The notes beneath the pieces are model-generated. The model did no database searches. It saw nothing but the letters and a program-made list of their open reading frames with translations, and was not told the origin of the DNA. Positions 25,979-34,183 of a stretch of DNA of 64,000 nt are shown here, one piece after another (the first letter of the stretch is position 1; every line of letters starts with the position of its first letter). Source of the stretch: Pseudoclavibacter chungangensis (GTDB lineage Bacteria; Actinomycetota; Actinomycetes; Actinomycetales; Microbacteriaceae). A program made the position numbers and the translations under genes. The stretch covers positions 1,054,001 to 1,118,000 of the forward strand of contig NZ_JACCFV010000001.1 in the NCBI RefSeq assembly GCF_013410545.1, in the 5' to 3' direction.

Positions 25979-27402
25979 GGCTCATCGCAATCGAGGGTGT
26001 AGTGGCGGGTAGCGCGTCGTTACCCGGGTAGGGGTCGAGGTCTTCCGACGATGGAGGTTCCTACGCCTTCCAGCCGAAAGACCTCGACGTGCTCCACGCT
26101 ACCTTTGTCCCTGCTGACCTGTCCGCGTTCTGTGGTCTCGATGAACTCGGGCTTGTCGCGATGCGGCAGGTGATCGAGCCGGATCGGGCGGTCATCGAGT
26201 GCCGGGTGATCGAGCCAGACGACTGGTGCTCCCGCTGCGGGGCCGAGGGCATCCCGCGCGGGAGCGTGGTTCGGAGGCTTGCGCATGTGCCGTTCGGGAT
26301 GCGTCCGACCACGCTCCTGGTGCGGGTGCGCCGCTACCGGTGCTCGGGCTGCGGTCGCCTCTGGCGGCAGGACCTGACGATGGCGGCCGAGCCCAGATCG
26401 AAGCTGTCGCGTGGCGCGCTGGCCTGGGCGCTGACCGCGCTCGTGGTCGACCACCTCACCGTCGCGCGGGTCGCGGATAATCTCGGCGTCGGCTGGCACA
26501 CCGCGAACACCGCGGTCCTTGCCGAGGGCCGCCGTCGCCTCATCGATGACCCGACCCGGCTCGATGGCGTCACGGTGATCGGTGTCGATGAGCACGCTTG
26601 GCGACACACCCGGCTCGGTGATCGGTTCGTGACCGTGGTCATCGACCTGACGCCGGTGCGCGACGGGACGGGCCCATCGCGGCTGCTGGACATGGTCGAA
26701 GGTCGTTCGAAAGCCGTGTTCGCTGCCTGGCTGGCGCAGCAGTCGCCAGGCTTCCGCGCCGGGATCGAGGTGGTCGCGATGGACGGGTTCTCCGGGTTCA
26801 AGACCGCCGCAGCCGAAGAGCTCCCCGACGCCATCCCGGTGATGGACCCGTTCCACGTCGTCCGGCTCGCCGGCGACGCGCTCGACCGGACGAGGCAGCG
26901 TGTTCAGCAGGACACGCTCGGGCACCGTGGTCATGCCGGTGACCCGCTCTACGGCGTTCGGCGCACCCTCCACACCGGCGCAAGCTTCCTCACCGAGAAG
27001 CAGACCGCACGGCTCGACGCGGTGTTCGCCATCGAGGAGCACGTCGAAGTCGAAGCGAGCTGGGGCATCTACCAACGCATCGTCGCTGCCTACCGCGAAC
27101 CCGATAAGACCAAGGGGAAGGAGATGATGCGGCAGGTGATCGATGCTGTCAGCAGCGGCGTCCCGGCCGCTCTCACAGAGATCCGCCGCCTCGGCCGGAC
27201 ATTGAAACAGCGCGCCACCGACGTGCTCGCGTTCTTCGCCCGACCCGGCACCAGCAACGGCCCGACCGAGGCGATCAACGGCCGCCTCGAACATCTCCGC
27301 GGCTCCGCCCTGGGCTTCCGGAACCTCACCAACTACATCGCCCGGAGCCTACTCGAGACCGGCGGCTTCAGACCGCTGCTACACCCTCGATTGCGATGAG
27401 CC
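25979..27402 (+). mobile_element. ISL3-family insertion sequence (copy D), 1424 bp
   Basis: Perfect 24-bp inverted repeats beginning GGCTCATCGCAATCGAGGGT and a perfect 8-bp target duplication CGTAAAGT (25,971-25,978 and 27,403-27,410). One intact transposase. Perfect ends and the clean split of the host gene point to a fairly recent insertion. Confidence 0.95.
26089..27399 (+). CDS. ISL3-family transposase (copy D)
   Basis: 436 aa. Zinc-finger pair CSRCG...CSGCGRLWRQ, HTH region (LTVARVADNLGVGWHTANTA), and DDE core with VTVIGVDEHAWRHTR, IEVVAMDGFSGFKTA and SNGPTEAINGRLEHLRG. Only distantly similar to copy C but with the same VQQDTLGHRGHAGDPLYGVR signature. GTG start at 26,089; the stop lies three bases inside the right end of the element. 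Confidence 0.93.
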   Translation: MLHATFVPADLSAFCGLDELGLVAMRQVIEPDRAVIECRVIEPDDWCSRCGAEGIPRGSVVRRLAHVPFGMRPTTLLVRVRRYRCSGCGRLWRQDLTMAAEPRSKLSRGALAWALTALVVDHLTVARVADNLGVGWHTANTAVLAEGRRRLIDDPTRLDGVTVIGVDEHAWRHTRLGDRFVTVVIDLTPVRDGTGPSRLLDMVEGRSKAVFAAWLAQQSPGFRAGIEVVAMDGFSGFKTAAAEELPDAIPVMDPFHVVRLAGDALDRTRQRVQQDTLGHRGHAGDPLYGVRRTLHTGASFLTEKQTARLDAVFAIEEHVEVEASWGIYQRIVAAYREPDKTKGKEMMRQVIDAVSSGVPAALTEIRRLGRTLKQRATDVLAFFARPGTSNGPTEAINGRLEHLRGSALGFRNLTNYIARSLLETGGFRPLLHPRLR

Positions 27403-27601
27403 CGTAAAGTTCTGTCGCTCGCTGCGCGGATGTCTCGTCCAGACCAGCTCGACGCAACCTCACGTCCGCACGCTTCAATGCCCGGCTAACCGTCATGCGG
27501 TGGACACCGAACTCGTCGGCGACCTCGCGCAAGGTTGCCCCCGCCTCGTACCGCTCGATCATCCGAACCACCGTCGCCTGTCGGGGCGATGTTCTGCGCA
27601 T

Positions 27602-27926
27602 CCCAGCTGAGGCCACCACCGGCCCCCGATTGTCCGAGATGACCTTGATCGAAGCACCTTGACGCCACCGTAGGCGACCCGCAGACCAGCGAGAAACCAG
27701 TGTTTTCCCGGCCGGGGTGATGTTCTGCGACTGTCGCGTTAGGTGCACGCATCGAGCGGTGTCGAGGTCGTTGTCCGAGTGGTCGGGGCGAGGACCACGA
27801 CACCGCTCTTCTCGTCGCGAAGGTGCGTCACGTGAGGTCGCGCACGTCCGTCTGGCCTCGTCGGCGACCGCGATCGCGACGGTCCACCGAGCCGGACCAC
27901 GTCGGTGACGGGCTATGGTGACACCA
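27602..27926. other. gene-free stretch at the right edge of the mobile region
   Basis: The minus-strand frame of the split HTH gene stays open upstream of its ATG but shows no recognisable domain; it contains GCAGAACATC followed by CCCCG twice, about 100 bases apart. No intact gene on either strand. The TPP riboswitch begins right after it, so the mobile/core junction lies in or near this stretch. Confidence 0.45.
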
Positions 27927-28007
27927 GTGACACGGGGTGCCGAGCGGATCGGCTGAGAACACACCCGTCGAACCTGAACCAGTTCGTACTGGCGGAGGGA
28001 TTGTCCG
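27927..28007 (+). promoter_or_regulatory. TPP (thiamine pyrophosphate) riboswitch, copy 1
   Basis: Carries the conserved THI-box order: GGGGTGCC, then GGCTGAGA, ACACCCG, GAACCTGAACCAG and TACTGGCGGAGGGA, with GACA near the 5' end able to pair with TGTC at the 3' end as P1. The usual GCGTAGGGA reads GCGGAGGGA. It lies about 100 bases upstream of an SDR gene, which would be repressed when thiamine pyrophosphate is plentiful. Closely similar to copy 2 at 29,488. Confidence 0.88.
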
Positions 28008-28103
28008 GATCGTTCGTGGCCGTCCCCGTCGCGGCGCTGCCGCGGTCGGGTGCGTGCGTGACGGTCGGTGGTGCTTCCGCCGCATCCGGAAGGCAGACGA
28101 CCC

Positions 28104-28895
28104 ATGACCGAATCCACCGCACACGCCACGGCGCTTCCCCTCGACGAGCAGATCGTGCTCGTCACGGGCGGTGCGCGCGGCCTCGGCCGCGCGATCTCCC
28201 AGGCGTTCCTCGACGCGGGCGCGTGCGTCTTGGTCGACTACCACGCGAGCCGCGACGAGGCGGAGGCGCTCGCGGCGGCCCACCCGGAACGCGCCGTCGC
28301 CGTCCGCGGCGACGTGCGGGACCGGGCCGAGGTCGAGGCGCTGTTCGCCGCGGGGGAATCCGCGTTCGGCGGTCCCGTGACGACGGTCATCAACAACGCG
28401 CTCGTCGACTTCTCGTTCGACGGGGACGGCCGCGCGAAGGCCGACGAGATCGCCTACGGTGCATTCGCCGCGCAGTTCGCCGGCTCCGTGGAGGGCGCCC
28501 TCAACACCGTGCAGTCGGCGCTGTCCGGCTTCGAGCGGGCGGGGTCCGGCCGGATCGTCAACATCGGCACGAATCTCTTCCAGAACCCCGTCGTGCCGTA
28601 TCACGACTACACCGCTGCCAAGGCGGCGCTCCTGTCGCTCACGCGCACGTTCGCATCGGATCTCGGGCCGCGCGGCATCACGGTCAACATGGTCAGCGGC
28701 GGGCTGCTGCGGACGACCGACGCGAGCGCCGCGACCCCCGCGGCCGTGTTCGATGCGATCGCGGCGAGCACGCCGCTGCGCCGCGTCACGACGCCGACCG
28801 AGTTCGCCGATGCCGTCCTCTTCTTCGCGTCACCGTGGTCCCGCGCGGTGACGGGCCAGAACCTCGTCGTGGACGGTGGGCTCGTGGCCGACTGA
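28104..28895 (+). CDS. TPP-riboswitch-controlled short-chain dehydrogenase/reductase
   Basis: 263 aa classical SDR of the FabG type. Cofactor loop LVTGGARGLGRAISQAFLD, NNALVDF in place of the usual NNAG, active-site Tyr/Lys in YHDYTAAKAALLSLTR, and a C-terminal TGQNLVVDGGL. The catalytic Ser position before the YxxxK is a Gly/Thr-rich NIGTNLF rather than the usual ISS, so the Ser appears replaced by Thr. The TPP riboswitch in its leader ties it to thiamine supply, salvage or turnover, but the substrate is unknown. ATG 28,104 chosen; only moderate ribosome site. Confidence 0.75.
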   Translation: MTESTAHATALPLDEQIVLVTGGARGLGRAISQAFLDAGACVLVDYHASRDEAEALAAAHPERAVAVRGDVRDRAEVEALFAAGESAFGGPVTTVINNALVDFSFDGDGRAKADEIAYGAFAAQFAGSVEGALNTVQSALSGFERAGSGRIVNIGTNLFQNPVVPYHDYTAAKAALLSLTRTFASDLGPRGITVNMVSGGLLRTTDASAATPAAVFDAIAASTPLRRVTTPTEFADAVLFFASPWSRAVTGQNLVVDGGLVAD

Positions 28896-29000
28896 GGACG
28901 CGGGGTGTCGATCGGCGGATGTGCGGACCGCGTCGCGGACGCCCACGGTTCAGTGGGCGTGCAGCCGACGGGCTCGAGAAGCTCGGAACTTGACCCGACG

Positions 29001-29417
29001 ATGAGCCATGAATCCCGTCACGCCGCGACCGACACGGATGTCGAGGCCGTTGCGGAGATGCTCGCCGATGCGATGCGATGCGATGCGATGCGATGCGATG
29101 CGATGCGATGCGATGCGATGCGATGCGATGCGATGCGATGCGGACGCCGTCATCGGTGAGGCCGTGGGCGGCACCGCGGGCGAGGGCCGCGGACGGGTGT
29201 CGGCTCGGCACTCATCGAGTCGCGACCCGAACGGCTCGACGCGCCGGTCGGTCGGGCGGCGGCATACCTCGAGGCGTCGACCGAGCGGAGTGCCCGGCTC
29301 TACGCGCGCCACGGGTTCGAGCGCACCGGTGTGGTGCCCGGTTTCGACACGCCGGACCTGCCGATCGCCATGTGGCGCGACGGGACGAGCTCGCTCCGGA
29401 CCCCGGCGACGTCCTGA
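29001..29417 (+). pseudogene. GNAT acetyltransferase remnant disrupted by a pentanucleotide repeat
   Basis: The frame opens with MSHESRHAATDTDVEAVAEM, a typical GNAT N-terminus, runs into the CGATG repeat and stops at 29,157. The C-terminal GNAT part resumes in the same frame after the stop: TGVGSALIES (acetyl-CoA loop type), AYLEASTERSARLYARHGFE and GFDTPDLPIAMWRDG, ending at 29,415-29,417. Roughly 60-80 codons of the normal middle are absent. Because a TGA at 29,157 lies between repeat and C-terminus in the right frame, changing the repeat number alone would not restore the enzyme. Confidence 0.65.
29066..29142. repeat. pentanucleotide microsatellite, 15 copies of CGATG
   Basis: Fifteen exact tandem copies (29,066-29,140) plus two further bases. 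Uninterrupted simple repeats of this length are rare in bacterial genomes of this GC content. It sits where the middle of the GNAT gene is missing. Confidence 0.97.
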
Positions 29418-29487
29418 GACCACCTGGCCGCACCGAGCGAGGATGTGCCCGTGCGGCGGCGGCCCGGGCGTGCGTATGCTGGCCGAA

Positions 29488-29569
29488 GTGACACGGGGTG
29501 CCGTCGCGAACGGCTGAGAACAGACCCGTCGAACCTGATCCAGTTCGTACTGGCGAAGGGAATGTCCGG
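29488..29569 (+). promoter_or_regulatory. TPP (thiamine pyrophosphate) riboswitch, copy 2
   Basis: Same core order as copy 1: GGGGTGCC, CGGCTGAGA, AGACCCG, GAACCTGATCCAG and TACTGGCGAAGGGA, bounded by GTGACA and TGTC. Variable stems differ from copy 1 while the ligand-binding positions are kept. Lies about 90 bases before the LLM monooxygenase gene at 29,660. Confidence 0.9.
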
Positions 29570-29659
29570 GCATCGTCGTCGGACCCGTCGCGGCGGAGCC
29601 GCACGCGGCCGGACGAGACCTCGGGCGGACCTCGCCACTCGCCGAGAGGACCACGGCCC

Positions 29660-30982
29660 ATGACGACGACCGACGCACGCCGCACGATCCGACTGGGCTT
29701 GTTCGCATTCGGCTGCGGGCACCATTCCGCGGCCTGGCGGGCGCCCGATTCGAGCGTGGAACGGCTCGGCGACATCGGCTACTGGACGGAGCTTGCCCGC
29801 ACCGCCGAGCGGGGCGGCCTGGACGCGTTCTTCCTCGCCGACGGCCAGGCGCTCGGCGTCGGCGCGGTCTCGCGGGGGCCGCTCTGGCTCCTCGAACCGA
29901 TCACGACCCTCGCGGCGATCGCGGCCGCGACCGAACGGATCGGACTCATCACGACGGTATCGAGCACGTTCTGGGATCCGTTCCACGCGGCCCGCCAGCT
30001 CGCCGGCCTCGACCACGTCTCACACGGTCGGGCCGGGATCAACGTCGTCACGTCGATGACCGACGACGAGGCGCGGAACCACGGCATGGAGCGGCTCCCA
30101 CCGCATGCGGAGCGCTATGCGCGGGCGGCGGAGTTCGTGGAGGTGCTGCGCGGCCTGTGGCGGTCGTGGCCGCGCGACGCGATCCGCGCCGATCGTCACG
30201 GCTCGTATGTCGACGCGCACGCGCTGCGTCCGATCGACCATCACGGCGAGGCGTTCGACGTGGCCGGCCCGCTGAACGTCCCGAGCTCGCCGCAGGGACA
30301 CCCCGTCGTGTTCCAGGCGGGGGCGTCGGAGCAGGGCCGAGACCTCGCCGCCCGCTCCGCGGAAGGGATCTACGCCGTCGCGTGGGACCTCGAACAGGCG
30401 CGGGAGTTCCGCGACGACGTCCGTCGCCGAGCGAGCGCGTTCGGCCGCGACCCCGACGGCATCGCCGTGATGCCGGGACTCGTGACGCACGTCGCGTCGA
30501 CGGAGCGGGAGGCGCGCGAGCGGCGTCGTGCCCTCGACGAGCTGCTGCCCGTCGAGGACAGCCTCCGCCAACTGGCGTTCTTCGTCGGCCGGGACACGAG
30601 CGAGTGGGACCTCGACGCGCCCGTTCCCGAACTCGCACCGCTCTCGTCCTTCGAGGGGCCGAAGGGACGCTACGCGACCGTGCTCAGGATCGTGGCGACC
30701 CGGAACCCCACGGTCCGTGAACTCCTCGGCGTCCTCGCGGCCGGCGGGGGACACGCGACCTTCATCGGGACGCCCGAGCAGGTGGCGGACGAGATCGAAC
30801 GCTGGGTCGACGCGGGTGGTGCGGACGGATTCAATCTCATGCCGCCGACCCTGCCCGGCGGCATCGAGGAGTTCGTCGAGCACGTCGTCCCGATCCTGCG
30901 CCGACGCGGTCGTCGCCCGCTCGCCGAGGACGCCGGGGCGACGACGCTGCGCGAACGGCTCGGGCTCCCCGCGCCGCGCTGA
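29660..30982 (+). CDS. NtaA/DmoA-type FMN-dependent monooxygenase (LLM family) under a TPP riboswitch
   Basis: 440 aa luciferase-like TIM-barrel monooxygenase that uses reduced FMN from a partner reductase. NtaA/SnaA/DmoA signatures are ERGGLDAFFLADGQAL near 50, TTVSSTFWDPFHAARQLAGL, LDHVSHGRAGINVVTSMTDD, PQGHPVVFQAGASEQGRDLA and GTPEQVADEIERWVDAGGAD. Relatives oxidise organosulfur or chelating amine compounds; with a TPP riboswitch ahead of it, a thiazole- or thiamine-related sulfur compound is a reasonable but unproven substrate. No reductase gene is adjacent. ATG at 29,660. Convergent with the methyltransferase that ends at 31,016. Confidence 0.82.
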   Translation: MTTTDARRTIRLGLFAFGCGHHSAAWRAPDSSVERLGDIGYWTELARTAERGGLDAFFLADGQALGVGAVSRGPLWLLEPITTLAAIAAATERIGLITTVSSTFWDPFHAARQLAGLDHVSHGRAGINVVTSMTDDEARNHGMERLPPHAERYARAAEFVEVLRGLWRSWPRDAIRADRHGSYVDAHALRPIDHHGEAFDVAGPLNVPSSPQGHPVVFQAGASEQGRDLAARSAEGIYAVAWDLEQAREFRDDVRRRASAFGRDPDGIAVMPGLVTHVASTEREARERRRALDELLPVEDSLRQLAFFVGRDTSEWDLDAPVPELAPLSSFEGPKGRYATVLRIVATRNPTVRELLGVLAAGGGHATFIGTPEQVADEIERWVDAGGADGFNLMPPTLPGGIEEFVEHVVPILRRRGRRPLAEDAGATTLRERLGLPAPR

Positions 30983-30990
30983 CGGTCGGT

Positions 30991-31007
30991 CGGGCGCGGA
31001 ACGCCCG
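30991..31007. terminator. short hairpin between convergent genes
   Basis: Stem CGGGCG/CGCCCG with loop CGGAA in the 33-base gap between the LLM gene and the convergent methyltransferase. Short; a terminator role is only possible. Confidence 0.35.
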
Positions 31008-31015
31008 CCGACGCG

Positions 31016-31816
31016 TCAGCGTGCCGGTCGTCTCGCACCGAGCGCGACGCCGCGCAGCCGGTCCTCGTTCGCGGCGAACAGGCGACGCATCGCGAGCACG
31101 CGTCGCCGTGCATCGGCGTCGCGCAGCACGTTCCGGAGGATGCGCAGCGTGCCGACGAGCCCCTCGTCGGCCAGGTTCCGCCGCATCTGCAGGAGCGCCA
31201 TCGGCTCGCTGCCCGTCCACTCGACGACGAGCCCGGCGCCTTCCAGCAGCGCGCGCCACTCCGCGACCGTGAGCGGCCGGGCGTTGACCTTGATCGTGCG
31301 GGCGAGGTCCCGCTGGAGGGCGCTCGTGACGTCCGGATCGAGGTCGTCCGGATGCAGGCCGAGCTCGTGGATCGCGTAGCGACCGCCCGGCCGGAGCAGC
31401 CGAACGGCCTCCGAGACGATCGCGTGCTTGCCGCGCTCGGACTGCATCGTGAGCATCGCCTCGCCGATCACGAGATCCGCGCTTGCGGCCGGGAGCCCCG
31501 TCTCGGCCGCATCGGCCTCGACGACGCGCCCCGCGTCGCCGACGGCGCGCGCCGTCAGGCGCACCGCGTCCGGATCACGTTCCACACCCGTGTACGAGCC
31601 CGGATGCGCGGCGATGACGTCGATCGCGGTCCGGCCGAGCCCCGGCGCGAGCTCGACGACGTCCGCCCCCGCGATGTCGGCGTGCGCGAGCAGGCGGCGC
31701 GTGAGCCGGAGCCCGCCGGGGCGGAGGACCCGCTTCCCGAGCCGCGCGAGGAGCCAGTGTCCCGGCGTGTTCGCCGCCGCGCGTTCCTCGAACGGCACCC
31801 TCGTCTCGTCGGTCAT
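31016..31816 (-). CDS. class I SAM-dependent methyltransferase
   Basis: 266 aa. Motif I VVELAPGLGRTAIDVIA, acidic end of strand 2 in TGVERDPDAV, VVEADAAETGLPAASADLVI as motif II region and EAVRLLRPGGRYAIHELGL as post-motif. Small-molecule type; a C-terminal part (LTVAEWRALLEGAGLVVEW) helps bind the acceptor, which cannot be predicted. ATG overlaps the stop of the upstream cupin gene by four bases, so both are made together. Confidence 0.8.
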   Translation of the reverse strand: MTDETRVPFEERAAANTPGHWLLARLGKRVLRPGGLRLTRRLLAHADIAGADVVELAPGLGRTAIDVIAAHPGSYTGVERDPDAVRLTARAVGDAGRVVEADAAETGLPAASADLVIGEAMLTMQSERGKHAIVSEAVRLLRPGGRYAIHELGLHPDDLDPDVTSALQRDLARTIKVNARPLTVAEWRALLEGAGLVVEWTGSEPMALLQMRRNLADEGLVGTLRILRNVLRDADARRRVLAMRRLFAANEDRLRGVALGARRPAR

Positions 31817-32202
31817 CGCTCCGCTCCCGTTCGCGTCGTGTCGGCGATCGTCCCGCTCGCGGGCGCCTCGTGCCGGACCGTGAGGAGGAACACGCTGTCC
31901 TCGATCGCACGCACGGCGTGCCGCTCCGGCGGGATGCCGATGAGCGTGCCGGCCACGAGGTCCCACTCCCGTCCGTCGCCGACGAGCACGACCCGGCCGC
32001 GCAGCATCTGCAGCGTCGCCTCCGGCGGGCTCTCGTGCTCGCCGAGCGCCGTCCCGTCGAGCAGGGCGAGCACCGTCTGTCGCAGCAGCTCGCCCGCGTG
32101 AACCGATCGGGCGGCCCGTCGTGCAGGGGCCGAGCGTGCCGCGTCGAGCAGCTCGGTGCCGAGTGCAGCGAGGTCGACGGGGGACACATCGGGGCTCGTC
32201 AT
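31813..32202 (-). CDS. cupin-domain protein
   Basis: 129 aa single cupin barrel. HAGELLRQTVLALLDGTAL, EATLQMLRGRVVLVGDG and GTLIGIPPERHAVRAIEDSV are the two cupin motifs, with His/Glu positions partly kept (LGEHESP in motif 1). May bind a metal and a small ligand; often sensors or accessory to methyltransferases. Co-transcribed with the downstream methyltransferase (ATGA overlap). Confidence 0.75.
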   Translation of the reverse strand: MTSPDVSPVDLAALGTELLDAARSAPARRAARSVHAGELLRQTVLALLDGTALGEHESPPEATLQMLRGRVVLVGDGREWDLVAGTLIGIPPERHAVRAIEDSVFLLTVRHEAPASGTIADTTRTGAER

Positions 32203-32260
32203 GCCCCGAATCTATGCGCGCGCGTCGGGTCGCGCCGTTGCCTGGGCAACGCGACGCCGA

Positions 32261-32884
32261 TCAGCGCGCGTAGTGCGCGATGAGGCGAGCCCGGTCGCGC
32301 ACGCCGTGCTTGCGCAGCACGCTCGTGACGACGTTCTTCACGCTGCCCGTCGAGAGGAACAGGCGCTGCGCGATCTCGCGGTTGGAGAGTCCCTCGAGCA
32401 GGGCGTCGAGCACCTCGCGCTCGCGCTCGGTGAGATCAGGGGCTGTCGTCGGCCCGCCCCGGGGTGAGGCGAGGACTCGAGCGACGAGGAGTTCGGCGGG
32501 GACCGAACCGAGCACCGTCCCGCCCCCGTGCACGCGCCGGACCGCGTCGCCGATGTCGCCCGGTGATGCGTCCTTCAGGAGGTATCCCTTCGCGCCCGCG
32601 CCGAGCGCCCGGAGCAGCAGCTCCTCGTCGTCGAACGTCGTGAGCACGATGCACGGCACTCGCGGATGGGGCTCACGCAGACGCTCGATGAGCTCCGGTC
32701 CGTCGAGTCCCGGCATGCGCGCGTCGACGAGTGCGACGTCGACGACCACGGATCGGAGCACGTCGAGGGCGCCGAGGCCGTCGGCCGCGTCGGCGACGAC
32801 CCGCAGATCGTCGGTCGTCCCGAGCATGACGCGGAGGGCATCGCGGATGAGCGGCTGGTCGTCGACGACGAGGACGCGGATCAT
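32261..32884 (-). CDS. NarL/LuxR-type two-component response regulator
   Basis: 207 aa. Receiver domain with acidic pair VVDDQP, phospho-acceptor Asp in VALVDARMPGLDG near residue 54, Thr in CIVLTTFDD and Lys in GYLLKDASPGDI. C-terminal LuxR HTH: LTEREREVLDALLEGLSNRE and IAQRLFLSTGSVKNVVTSVL. Overlaps the stop of the sensor kinase gene (ATGA), a standard cognate pair. Confidence 0.93.
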   Translation of the reverse strand: MIRVLVVDDQPLIRDALRVMLGTTDDLRVVADAADGLGALDVLRSVVVDVALVDARMPGLDGPELIERLREPHPRVPCIVLTTFDDEELLLRALGAGAKGYLLKDASPGDIGDAVRRVHGGGTVLGSVPAELLVARVLASPRGGPTTAPDLTEREREVLDALLEGLSNREIAQRLFLSTGSVKNVVTSVLRKHGVRDRARLIAHYAR

Positions 32885-34038
32885 CCGGCACGCCCCGTCG
32901 CGTCGATGTCGTGGGACGGGACGTGCACGCGGAGGGTCGTGCCGGGCCGATCCGGGGAACCGGGCGTGAGGGTCATGGTGCCGCCGAGCGCGACGGCCCG
33001 CTCGCGCAGGGCCGAGAGACCGAATCCCTCGACGACCTCGTGCGCGGGCACGCCGTCGTCCACCACGAGCAACTCGGTCGCCGTTCCGTCGACCCGCACG
33101 GCGACGGACACCCGCTTCGCGCCCGCATGGCGCACCGCGTTCGCGACCCCCTCCTGCGCGGCCCGGTACAGGGTGAGCGCCGCCTCGGCCGCGAGCTCGT
33201 CTGCCGGTCCCTCGACGTCGAGGCGGACGTCGATGCCCCCGGAGGAGGAGGTGAGGGCTCGGAGCGCGCCGACGAGTCCGCGCTCGTCGAGCGACGTCGG
33301 CCGAAGGGCGCGCACCCACAGGCGCGTCTCGCTGAGCGCACGCTCGACGCTCGATCGAGCGCCCTCGATCTGCGTCCACGCGCCCTCCTCGTCGCCGCCG
33401 CGCAGCAACGACGCGTTACCGAGCGACATCGTCGCGACCGTGAGGTGGTGGCCGACCGAGTCGTGCATCTCGCGGCTCATCCGCGCGCGTTCCTCGGCGA
33501 GCGTGAGCTTGCGGATGCGTGCGGCGAGCGCGAGCGCCTCGTCGCGTTCCCCCTCCGCGCGCGCGGCCGTCGCCCCGAGCGCGACGGCGAGTCCGCCGCC
33601 CGCGGTCATGAGCAGGCCCGTGCCGAGCACGGTGCCCGGCTCCCCGTCGAACACGAGCCACTGCGTCACCGAAAGGAGGAGGACGACCCCACCGACCGCG
33701 AGGGTCGTGACACGGGGGCCGATCACGAACGACAGGTTCGCGAAACCGAGCAATGGGACGAACAGGTGCATACCGGCCGAGGCGGTCAGACCGAGCGCGA
33801 GCGCGACGAGCACGAACAGGATCGCGAGTGCCACGCCGACGACCGGTCGGCGCCGGTCCCAGCGCAGCACGAACCACAGCCCCACGACCGCGAGCAGATT
33901 CAGGGCGCCGAGCCACGGTGGCGGCAGCAGCGACCAGGCGGACTGCACGAGGAAGTCGATGACCGCCGGGGCCAGCGTGAGCGCGAAGGCGAGGTCGATG
34001 TACTGCGGGTGCGCGCGTCCGAGCGGTCGATGCGACAT
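32881..34038 (-). CDS. NarL-type sensor histidine kinase
   Basis: 385 aa. Five or six N-terminal membrane helices (to about residue 150) without an obvious external sensor domain, then HisKA_3 with ERARMSREMHDSVGHHLTVA (phospho-His near 190) and an HATPase_c domain with EGVANAVRHAGAKRV (N box) and VDDGVP, GFGLSALRERA. This build (short loops, DesK/LiaS-like) usually senses envelope stress. The CPBP protease gene lies divergently 145 bases away and may be a target. Confidence 0.9.
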   Translation of the reverse strand: MSHRPLGRAHPQYIDLAFALTLAPAVIDFLVQSAWSLLPPPWLGALNLLAVVGLWFVLRWDRRRPVVGVALAILFVLVALALGLTASAGMHLFVPLLGFANLSFVIGPRVTTLAVGGVVLLLSVTQWLVFDGEPGTVLGTGLLMTAGGGLAVALGATAARAEGERDEALALAARIRKLTLAEERARMSREMHDSVGHHLTVATMSLGNASLLRGGDEEGAWTQIEGARSSVERALSETRLWVRALRPTSLDERGLVGALRALTSSSGGIDVRLDVEGPADELAAEAALTLYRAAQEGVANAVRHAGAKRVSVAVRVDGTATELLVVDDGVPAHEVVEGFGLSALRERAVALGGTMTLTPGSPDRPGTTLRVHVPSHDIDATGRAG

Positions 34039-34183
34039 AGAGCGAATGTACGTCGGGGCGCTCGCGGCGGACCGAGGTCGTGACCTTGGTCATGCGGATG
34101 CGTGCCGTTCGGGACGCGCGGTGCGAGGCGGTGTCGACGGACGATCGAGGGACGGTGCTCGACCGGCGAAACGGAGGAACGAC

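Larger units (their letters stand above)
25834..27601 (-). pseudogene. small two-HTH DNA-binding protein split by an ISL3 element
   Basis: The N-terminal part (27,601 to 27,403) reads MRRTSPRQATVVRMIERYEA, then LREVADEFGVHRMTVSRALK, a clear helix-turn-helix. The C-terminal part (25,970 to 25,834) has a second one, GMTLVEVGSTLGVAGSTVRR, and ends at a TGA. Removing the element at 25,979-27,402 and one 8-bp duplicate restores a continuous 111-codon frame through TELY-EGGMT. It resembles the DNA-binding tails of resolvases and IS-linked regulators; exact function is unknown. Confidence 0.75.

Noticed and set aside
17843..28000. A direct repeat of the tRNA-Arg 3' end as the right attachment site
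   Set aside because: No second copy of the T-arm and acceptor sequence was found by reading through to 28 kb; large serine recombinases also need not leave such a repeat.
29001..29417. Repeat-driven phase variation of a working GNAT enzyme
   Set aside because: The C-terminal GNAT frame is preceded by a TGA at 29,157 downstream of the repeat, and the central acetyltransferase portion is missing, so no repeat number restores a full protein.
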